A DNA stretch of 64,000 nucleotides. It comes from Spirometra erinaceieuropaei (lineage: Eukaryota > Platyhelminthes > Cestoda > Diphyllobothriidea > Diphyllobothriidae). The stretch is from assembly GCA_902702965.1 (NCBI GenBank), contig CACRXP010001242.1:1-64000 (forward strand), read 5' to 3'. Position 1 is the first letter of the stretch; the number at the start of each line of letters is the position of its first letter. The notes beneath the pieces are model-generated. The model saw only the letters and a program-made list of their open reading frames with translations. It ran no database searches and was not told where the DNA came from. Both the position numbers and the translations under genes were made by a program. Positions 48,661 through 59,600 of this stretch are shown piece after piece.

Positions 48661-49835
48661 GTTCCCCTATACAGATGTTGTCGGGGGCAGTTAAAAACAT
48701 CGGATTTGATCTGGTTGGAAATATGCGTCCTATTTAAACAAAAAATCGAAGGTCATATTCCGCGTACGAAGACTGTATTCTACCTAAAACACGTACCTTA
48801 ATCCACTGCATGTCGTTGTGACGTTTACAGAAATAACCCGCCAGTTGCGGCATGAAACCTACATGAACACTTCCTATCTGGAAACTGAGTTGAATGCCAA
48901 CCCTTTTACAAGAGTGCCTGTGCAGTTTAACGTGTATCTTCAGCCGTATTTTTCAGCTGTTCAAAATTTTAAATGACCATTCGAATATAATCCTTTAAGT
49001 GGAAAGGCAATATCGGCAAGCTTAGATATAGGATTGCCTGTAGAACTCATTACTGCATATCGTGGCACGCAATCACACAGATTTTAAATTTGACTCCTAA
49101 AAATCGATAATCACTTTTTGTGTAACCGACCTCTCCCGGTTTCGACGGACCAAGTATCGATTTTAAAGTGCGGGGAATCTTGATTGGTTAAACTTCTAAA
49201 GTAAGCATACTGTCTGCTAAAACAAGACACGCTCCAGTACGCAAAATAAGTCTATGACATAGGAGCTTGTCCGAATAAGGCTAACGTGATTTCCGCTCAG
49301 ACTTATAGACACTAGGCCCGATAAAATAGAATTTAGGTAGTAGGTGCCGAAAAACATTATCGCGTCAGTTCCCGTCACCGCCCTTCATTCGCTGTGCATG
49401 CCGCGTGTAACAAGCGTTTGCCAAAATAAGGTTGCTCTTGTAATTTTGGCTGACTTAAAGGTTGCGTGATGTTACCAACTTCATAAATAATGTGCAAATT
49501 CACAAAAAACCTGTCTCAAAACCATCCAAGTGTATTAAATAACACATTTGCCTGATTATGAATAACCACCAGTCAAGCAAAAGCAAGTAATAGAAACGCA
49601 ACAGAATATGATTTTGGGCATAAATAGCTTTTTTAGAGGAAGACAAGTGTCCGAAAGACAAAAAAGCGTGTCAAGTTATTGAAGTTGATTTTTGATCAGT
49701 GCTATTAGTGCCCGCGCAGACACCTATACACGACGAAGGCAGTACACAATGGGGTAAAGTGATCCGCCATAATCTTTGCCTGACCGCTTTCCCCTACTTT
49801 ATCGTATAATGTAGGAATCCATAAAGTCAACCACC

Positions 49836-49843
49836 TATAAATA
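49836..49843 (+). promoter_or_regulatory. Possible TATA box of gene R
   Basis: TATAAATA followed by CGG is similar to the box at 37392. An ATG at 49885 (M-I-S-S-G-F-F-A) follows after 49 nt rather than 70, and a clear exon-1 donor is missing. It is plausible only by position upstream of gene R. Confidence 0.3.
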
Positions 49844-50554
49844 CGGTGGCATATTTTGAGTCTTAGTAAGTTCCTTAATTTACAATGATTTCTTCTGGAT
49901 TTTTTGCGCGTTTTGTCTTAGACGCCGCGGACGTTATCAGGCCTTAGGAGCGAAATCGTTCTTTGAAATCGCAGCATTATGATTAAGATGCAATTCTTTC
50001 GATATTCGTGGATTGAGCAAATGGATTTAGGTCACCTTATTACGTAAACCAGCCATCTACGGTGCGCTCCGTATCTAGGTTAACTGTACATTTTAGGAAA
50101 ATTGTACGCAAGAATGTCAACCCTATCGAGTAAAAAAGACCAAAGTTCCGATGGTATGTCTTCGAAAAAGGTTTGTCGAATTATGAAAGGGCAAAAAACA
50201 TATATATGACACGTGACGTCTGTCCGTGAGATGAATGTGTGCGTTACCTCGAATGACCCTCTAAATAATGTTGTCGGATTATTCCCCAGTTTTAATTTTT
50301 TGTTCACCATCCTTGTGCGCAGAAATAAGTGGCGGTTTGATGCCACTATATCTTACCGTAGTTGCACTGCTTGTTCGGAGATATGCTATAATAATGTTCT
50401 ACATTAAAAACCAACTTCGATGTTAAAAATAACTGAGAGAGGCTCAATCTTGACATTTTGATCAGCCCGTAGCGGCGAACCGCCCAGTAGGCAAGAATCC
50501 CCTTTGAACTTCTTGAGTTCTAATTGCTTTCTATGGCATATTTTTTATTTTTAG

Positions 50555-50649
50555 CTTTGTGGGATCCGATATGCGACACTTACGACGGCACCTTCTCGTT
50601 TAAACAAAATCCAACAAACATAACAGCATACCTTCCGTTTACACCGCAG
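50555..50649 (+). CDS. Gene R exon A
   Basis: This 95-nt exon (phase 1-0) has acceptor TTTTTATTTTTAG and donor GTTACT. It encodes LWDPICDTYDGTFSF, a variable part with NIT, and AYLPFTPQ. Equal length and phase to exon A of genes L and M support it despite low sequence identity. An upstream in-frame ATG at 50533 would extend it into a hydrophobic start. Confidence 0.68.
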
Positions 50650-53600
50650 GTTACTAGCATGCTACCCTAATTAATGCAATTCGTTCAAATCAGAAACAAT
50701 CATCGCATGACTATTAACCGAAAAATCTGCCATCTGACAATAAAATTGTTAATGCCTTTATAGCAAGTCACAATCGGACATAATTACACATTTGCCAACA
50801 ACAGATGCGAAAGAGACGGTGAGGTCATTCAGTGCAAACTAACCAATGGTACGTGTTTCATAACCGCAGAAGTGGTGTAAACGTCTGATGAGTCATCCCA
50901 ATTTGTTTTCAGTCGCTTTGCTCCCATTGATCATAAAACTCCATTTTTCCCGATGGATTAACGTCAGTTTAGAGTAGATATAGAATTTTGGTCCCCATTG
51001 CATTTACAAATTATAATCCTAAGCCAGCGAACAGTTTGATTAAACATCCGACATACAGTTGTTGGGGAAGAAAGCGTTCTATCGATACAGTCAAATTATG
51101 AGCTAAGTTCACTGAGGACCTAAGCGAAGCGTAGTCGGTCTGATGATTGGTATCCAATCCTGCTTGACAGGAGATCCATTTGCATGTGCAGCAAAGAAAT
51201 TATGACCGGTGTTATGCACAGACCGGAGGCGACCGCAAGGTGCCAGATCATGAGGCCAAAAGGCCCACTGTCGCGGCAAGATAAATCTAAGGTCGTTTAT
51301 CGGGTTTAGGTACAGTTGTGCACAAATCAACTATGTCGGATAAACTGAAATCTACCCCGACGCGGATGGCCGAGCACGCGTCAGCAGTGGGAAGGAACCA
51401 CGGCTGTTTCAAAGTCCTGGCTCATTCGACCGGACCCAACCACAAATTCAAGTTTTAAAAGGCCGAAATTCTCGCTAGAGGTGACAATCGCGTCATCTGC
51501 GAACTGCTCAAATCATGGCTTTTCGGTCCTAAGTCAGTCGACGAACGCAACGCCTTCCGCGATTCATATTCTGTCCTGAGCCTTTGTGTAAGCAGAGTGT
51601 TTCGCAGCGCGGAGTGCGTACGAACGACTGCTATTCCTGGTTTCAATTTTGTAAGCCAAATTGCCTAATAGTCCACACGCGTGAAGAAAATTGTGGTTGG
51701 CAACTCGACTGCGTACAATGATCGTGGTAGCTTATAACTTTGACCGGCACACGGGCGCATATCAACCGCACAGCGCTCAATACTGCAACATCTGCCAGTC
51801 GGACCGGGATGCACTCAGACGGTACCAGTTGTGGTGAGCATGTAGTGGGCTAACAGTTGCATTCTGTAAGTACTGCAACACCTGGGCAACCCAATACCTT
51901 TATCTGACTCTGCCTCTGATGATGGATTCGAGTGAGAACCCGAAACTAATAAAGTTTTGCCCCATCAATTGTGTCTTTTTCTGCGCTAAAACTTCCTGCA
52001 ACTCACTTTTTCGCACCTATTAGCAAGGGAAGACTATGCTCTTAATGAAATATGTGATTATAGAGTGTGATGCGAAAAGTAAAGCAAAAAAATTAAAAGT
52101 AAATAAACTAAAAGAAGAAAACAATGCGGCGCATTTAAAGTTTTGCAAACATTGACAGCGTCTTGAACCCACGAATGCCATCAAACATGGCAGCGCAAAT
52201 AGAACACTAGGGAGTACCGACAAAGTCAGGTGAGACTGAAATGGTCATAACTAAGTTATTATTATTGACACAAACTGTAAAGTTTCTGCCTGTCATCGCT
52301 GTTGCAATAAGCATTTTCTACCCCTTTTCAGTTCCGGGATCAAGTATATTCAAATTCGAGATATTCAATCTCACCAGAAGAGAGATACAAGCTATTCACT
52401 TCTCCGACCCAAATGCTGAAAGTCCACAATTTTATATTCTTTATCGGAAACCTCTGACAAATCTGCCCCAATGTACGTTAAACGTACTGCGCCCTTAAAC
52501 TGTGAAATCATATGCAATAACTATACTGCAATACATTGTTTAGAGGCCGCCTGGCGTGACATCGAAATTTCGTACTTGTTCTAAAACACTGTGACAGCAA
52601 ACCTGAAACATTGATCCCAGCAGAGAATATCCCTGAAGCGTTCAAAAAGCTTCAGGCGGGCGTTTCAAAGTCGCTGATTAACAGAAACCTAACGCTTATG
52701 AGTTTCATACTAGGCCTGGGAAGCTGGTTTACAAAATGTTTAATATACAGGCATCAACCGCAGCTTTCCACCGAAGGACCTTCTTTTATGTATGTTTGTG
52801 CAGATGCCAATTTTCATAATTAGGTGTCGTAATTATAACCCGATTTAGAGAGTCAGATGCCAGTGAAATTATTCCAAGTTCATTAAGTAATTGTCTTGCG
52901 CACAAATTATGAGCCTAATGCTTTTGTCCGCAAGATATTTGTTGCATTGCTGGTCAAATAACGTGAAAGAAACGTCTTCGCAAGCACATAAATAACTTTT
53001 ATTCTTAGGTTCGTTCGTTTGAGGACGTAAAGTAAAATGTTAGTTATGATTCGGAAAGGCCCTTACAACTGGAAAGACAAATATAGGTGGGGTTGTGAAA
53101 GTAATTATCATGCCGCATAATCCTATAATATTTCGAACTCGCCACAACGTTGGTATCTGAATGCGCCTCACTTCGACCCCTATAGGAACCGCAGACTTAG
53201 CGCCACGCACTTTCACATTGGTTTTCGGTAGCCTTATAATTTCAAAAATATTTTATAGAAAACATGCAAAAAGCATGCACTGCTACTCCTCTGGTATAAA
53301 TTCACGTCCTATTTTTATTTCGCAGCCGAAAAGGGAGTACCTTTTAGGTTTTAAACTTTCCAATTAAGAAATTTTGTAAGATTGTTTAATAACCATTCAT
53401 TTAGCATTTTACCACTCCATTTATTAAAATTTCTCATAAAGCATACAACAAAGTTTGCATCCACCGCAAAGTCTTATAAGCCCTGCATGATATTTTCTCA
53501 AAGACAGAGCGAGATGTGATTTTTATCACGCATAAAGTCCGCACCCTACAGACTGAAATCGACAGACGCTAATGTAACGACCGATTCGGCTCAAAACCTT

Positions 53601-56600
53601 TCAGAAATTGGAAAACTTTACCAAAACCTTGTTTTGCTTTTCCCGCGAAACTGCATTGTAAAGAAAATACTGTTTTATACCAAATGAGTGAATGAATGCA
53701 TATTTTTTGCACGTGGTGTCTATAAACTATAAAATGTGCATAAGGTAAGCGAAAATAACTGTGAAAGGGGTTTAAGAATGTGCGGTTAAAAGTCAACTTC
53801 TGACAAGTCCAACATACTATGGGATTAGACTGCTTGTCAGTTACCATTAAAATTCCACCAAAGTAATCATTCCTAATCTAAGACGCATTTCGTGGGACCG
53901 GCCACTGACTCTATCTCTGGCTGGCATGCCTATTTGGCATTTTAGTATTTTAATAAGCACTGCAAACTTACCCACTAATCGATCGAATTAAAACCTAGCT
54001 TGTCCATTTCATTCAATGTCGCATGGCAAGGAGCACAAAAACTTCGCTTTATAAATCATTCAGATCTTACATCCTTTTAGATTGCATCAAAATTTATTCT
54101 GCCCATATTAACCGTTTTTGTCTATTACCTGATAGAGATAATTAATGCGGCTTCATATTTTCAGTTCTGTTTTCACCGGAATTCTCCGCACCATTTGTCC
54201 ACTGTCCACCACCCGCCTCATACAGTGCTGAAATCAGTTGCGCGACGTTCCAAAAACAACTGCTGGTAATATGCAGCCCATTTATCTAAAATGATCTTTT
54301 CTTCAAGTTGTGATCCAAACTTTTACAGCGTACTCTAACAATAATGATATTTTCCTAAACTACGAAAGTCAACTCGCAAAATATCAGAGTTCGACTTTTG
54401 GACAATTAGACCTGCGCTTCAGTATAATCCAAATTTCAAATCAATGCTGGTCAACTATAATATCGGCCTTGCCTGGTTTAATATATTCCAGACAACTTTT
54501 AGGAACATGTAATGGTGTTTTCCGGCTTCTACTTTGCACGACTGTTTGTTGATTGTTGGGAATAATAAGGCATTTGGTCTTCATATTCGAGTCCTTTTAT
54601 TCCGTTCTGTCTGGGGTTATCGGTTGGTTATTTTTTCCGCAGTAGCCTTAGACGAATCACATTTGCAAGACTTTACAGGAATAGAAACGTATTTGGCCTT
54701 TTGGGTTAACTTTCTCAAAACTTCATTTTTCAGCAATCTGAAGGCTAGAAAACGCATATCGTCTATCTCATGTTGCCATAGTTATTCTAACGCAATGCTA
54801 TATTTTCTTTGGAGAATTTGACAATTCACAAGGCAGACGCTGTTCTCTGCGGCGGCAAACGTGCTGGTAGTCCCAAATGCTGTAAGTTGCTATGAAAGTA
54901 GCTTATTTTCTTATTTAATTGTTCTGGATTCACTGTGAGTTCAGGTGACACTCAAATTTCCTCATGCGCAGGGGTTACGCCCCTTCAGCGCTTTTACGCA
55001 ATTTACTCCGTTTCTGTTCCGTTAACTGCGTTAGTCATGCCGAAAGACTAAGTCAGTAATCAACATAATCAAGCTTTACCCTCGGCAAAAAGCTCCTAGT
55101 CTTATTAACGGATGTGTAAATTTCAGTTCTTGCATTTGGGGTACTAGCCGACAGATTATTTCGACCAACTGTGATCTAGGTCGATGGAACATGTCGGGCA
55201 CTAAGCACATATGGGCAACAGACAGCAAACCTACCAGGCATATCAAAATGCCTTTTAATCGCCTCAATTTGTCCCGTAATGCAAAATTTTTGTAGACTTA
55301 CTAAGCTTCTGATTATGGATGTTTGGGATTTTATTCAAAAATCTGGACCGAATCGAACCCATCTTAAAACTGCCTTTTTTCTTTTTGGCTTTTACTCTTT
55401 GGATTGACACGCCCACTGCAGTCATATATGAAAAACAGTTGGGCATTCATCGTTCTCCATTATTTTAATTCTCTAAACAAATAATCGAAATTGTGTCATC
55501 GCTGATAATCTACAGTGCCTAGTCGTTAAATTGTAAATAGGCATGTGGCAATCTTCTGTCAACTCAGACTGAAAGCTGAGTAGAGGACAGAGGGGATCAC
55601 TTTGCACAAGTGGAGGGAGAAACTGCGTGCTAGAAATCACGCCAGTCCAGAAAACTTGTTGATCTTCCACATCTCAGTGCTAAATGGTCCTCTGGATGTG
55701 CTCTTCTCTATATGCAGCATTCGGCCTTCTGGTTTGTCTTTAAGCTTTACAAAACGTGCGGACAATTGAATTCTCAGGAGATACCGGATGTGTCGGTCTT
55801 CCGGTCGCTTGTGCAATATGAATTCTCAGCAGGGTTCCCACTACTTAACGTGACTACCGGGGAGGGTTATATAAATGAAATAAATCCTCCGATGTCCTTA
55901 AACGGAACGTCTTTGCTAATTCTGGAAGATTTACGGATCATGACATGTTATTACACCACGTTTGACAATTTTTTTAACGCAGACCAAAGAAAACAGGGAA
56001 ACTTGAGTTGAGCAGTAAAATCGAAATACCGACCCTGTCTACTTGCTTTGATTCCCCAGCATACAGATATGTACTTTATTTTTGAACAGCCCCACCAATC
56101 ATATGTAAGGTGACATTTGCTAGTCAGTCACGTGGTGTTTTAAATTGTAAGAATGAGACAGAAAAGACTGGGATCTCCTATTCTAAAGCAGTCCAATATT
56201 ATTAGAAAGGCACGTTAATAGAATGTATTTCAAGTGGTAGTCGCAATTGATATGACAGATTTATCGTTTTGTGGTTTACCTACGCACATAGTTTCTGAAA
56301 AAGACTTAAAAGCCTCTCATCTAGTAAGACTAAAACAGGAATCCAAGTGAAACTGTCGTATTCTTGTATGAAGGGGACGCAAAACTAAAACGATTCGAGT
56401 CAGACGCCGTCTTAAAACTTTTTTGGGGTTTCACAGAATAGTCATTTTTTGTAAATATAAAATTGTCTAACGAGGAATTATTTCTTAGACACGACGGAAG
56501 AAGTTCTTAGGACAACTGTGCGTCAGCAGATATACAAAACCCTACCAACGGACCGGTTTGTATTCGTTACGTGCAAATTAACGGTTGGAGATCAGAAAGG

Positions 56601-59600
56601 CTACATGACGCATCTGATTGATTTTGGCAGAAAAGGTAAGTGGAGACGATATAATTTGAAATTTTCCATCCGAAAATTTCCTACTTACATACCCAGGTCG
56701 AGGATTCAAATCGACAAGTACCAGCAAATAGCTTAATAAGCGGCCTTGATTGACTATACAGTTAGTTACAAATTCTTCAAGGCTGTGTGTAGATGTCATT
56801 TTTGGAAGACCAAATAACATTTACAGGTGTGCTAAGTCATGAAATTTTAACCAAAGCTATGAAATGTGTTTTTGGTTAGAAAAGGCTACTTAAGTAGGAT
56901 TGTAATAGTACTTTTTTTGCAGCATAATCTCAAAATATTTCGATTACTTCAGGATGCCGGCTTTCAAACGAATTTATTTCCGGCCGTCTGCAAAAAATAA
57001 CACTCGTAAAAAGGGCCGCTTATGTAAAATTTGATGCTCTTATTGATTTTTGGTGCCCTTATGAATTCAAACATATTTCGTGGAAAACATATATAACAGT
57101 ATTTCTTTTCTACTGATTTGATATAAAATCACCTATTATTAAAATTTTATTCTCAAGGAACTAGCTTAATTTGGTTTTAAAAAACGTTTCTAATAACGAG
57201 ATTTTTTAAGATCGTTAAATGGCATGCCATTTGGAAAGGATTCCCTCCGTTGGTAGTTCATAGGCATCAGATTTCTCAGTTCCCTATTTAATCTTAGCCG
57301 ACTCTAAAGTTCATAGCATAGACTATATCAAGGGTCTTAGAAAAACCCGGGCAGCTGAAAAATGTTGTGAACAGGACAGGCGGAACCCTTAATGACCCTC
57401 TTCAAGGACAGCTAGGATTATGAATGTAACTATATACAACCAGTATAAAATAAAGTCTTTTCTGATGTCTACGAAAAAATATCGCTAAAAACGTGTAGTG
57501 ACAGGATGCATATTAAATAAAATGAGGAAGCAAAGTTCATGAGTGGCCATAGATAATCCTGCAATGAGAGACGTCGTTCGTCAAACGTCAAACGGTCTGA
57601 TTGTCTTTTGAACACAACCATGGTGTCAAAAGTCATTATTGCATTTACGAGTAAGGTTCCACGATCGAACTGCCTGTTTACTGAGAGAAAGCTTTTGTTG
57701 GTCGAGGTGCATACATTTGCGTTGAACCTTATACGGCCGACCTCTCAGGCGACTCATGCTTCCTAACTCGGAGAAATCTTCAAATTAAAGCCAAAACTCG
57801 TGTCCGCAGATAATGCGGACTGTCCACAGAAGGTTGAACCTCATCTGCCTGTAGGATATTAGAAGCGAGTACGGCTTCACCAGTCTTCCGAGATATCAGT
57901 GACTTCTAATGCCGTATACCAGTCTTATTGTCCGTCGTTGCACCTGCTTCATGGGTTCACTGTCTTTCTTTATCCCTGGCAGCTTGGCTGGTCTAACGAA
58001 CTTATCAAGAATCCACGCGACCAGTTTGGGAGGAAACGTCGCGATAGTACGCCTTATTCATGACGTCATGCTCGTTGTTCTCTGGACAACTCTTTTGCAG
58101 TGTTCAGAGGGCAGGAAATTTGAAGCTGTCCAAATGCCTAGGTCATTTGTGTTTATCCACTTCTTTTAATGAAAATCCACTTAACTGGCACGGTTGTCTT
58201 GGGAAACGTCTCTGAGCAACTTCCTAGCGTAAGACTATACATTTGGATGCGTTGAACGGCAGACGTTACTTGACGGACTATGTAGACAACTTATCGGCGT
58301 TTTCTTGTAGTTTCTGTGCACCATCAACACACCAGATTGTTTTCCATATTTATTCACTAGCTGCAAACGTGATGGCATGGCAGCCAAGATGCTCTGTGCT
58401 GGTAGAGGGGCGTTCACCGATAGTTTCTACGGAACTCACTAGCCCCGTTGTGCCTTAGGGATCTCTCTCGTGACCAACCAGCAGCCGCACAGCGGCGCAT
58501 GATATATTCCATTCCAGTCTCCCTGGACTTTGTCAGTAATACCATTCTGCCATTATATCATGCGCCGTTGTGCGGCTGCTAACTGGACTCCAAAGAGCCC
58601 GAAGGAGTGAGTTCCGTAGAAACGATCGGTAAGCACCCCTCTACCATTGTTTATTCCCGATGGCAATTGAGGGAAGAACGGGCCCGTGGCCCAGTGGTTA
58701 GAGTCGTGAGCTTCTAACTAACAGGTTGCGATTTTGAGCCTCGGGTGTTCCACATTTTGGGGTTGGGTATGACTGGCTGATGACGGCTAATAAGCCAAAA
58801 ATGGCCATGCCAATCTCCCTTTTCTATGTCGGTAATACCCTTTTCAGTCCTATTGTTTATATAGATGAAGAAGAGAATATGACCTTAGCTCGAACACCGC
58901 ACTTTACTGGTACTGACAATGATGTTCTGATATCAACAATTCCTTTTTACAGCCTGGATGAAAGGCACCTTTTAATCCGCTAAAAAATATTGCTCTGCAT
59001 TCCATACTGCCAAAGGTTTGCAGTAGCAGTCGAAAAGACACTCTATCGAAAGTCTTTTGATGTTGAGAAGGACATGATATCCACTGGATGGCCCTGGTCT
59101 AGAGCCTTTGTTCATTTTTCCTACGAGTAAGGATCGCTCGTAAGACATGAGTGAACACGGCGGAGTTCTTGCTGGGCATAATTAAGTACGGTTTTTCTGC
59201 TCCAGATATGTCATTAAATACTTCTTTTTAGGTCGTTTCACGGCCTTGAACAAGCTTCAGGTTAAATTTGTTGGACGATAGTTTTCCGGTATTAACTTGG
59301 GCTCTCCTTTCTAGATCAGGGGTATACAGTCAGTTTTCCTATTTCTTCAGTAATTCACCCTCTCCTATTGACTTCTGAAATATCATAAACATCGGCTCTT
59401 ACAGTACATTGCCCAATTCTCTGAGGGCGAGTTGATGGGTTCTATCCGGACCAGGTTATTTGGCAGCTCATAGTCGGAGTGATTCTTACGTCACTGATAT
59501 AACCAAAATGAACATGTTGTTTTTGAATACCAAACATGAAGAATCTTGTTAGTAATCTTAGTGGATGGGAACGAGAAAGCTTTGTTTCGTGAGTGAATGC

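Larger units (their letters stand above)
46860..49830. other. Spacer between genes M and R
   Basis: It contains the 47.4 kb palindrome and the AC repeat. Splice-like patterns were checked for the micro-exon run expected after gene M exon D; apart from 46837-46851 none had the right length and phase. The end of gene M is therefore unresolved. Confidence 0.35.

Noticed and set aside
50466..50486. 21-nt phase 1-1 segment before gene R exon A
   Set aside because: Length and phase fit the signal-peptide micro-exon, but it would read RSGEPP, which is not hydrophobic, and the acceptor tract is poor.
55712..56009. 99-codon open frame upstream of gene R exon D
   Set aside because: No counterpart was found in genes L or M. 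B and D join in phase without it, so it is not called an exon although it is unusually long for chance.
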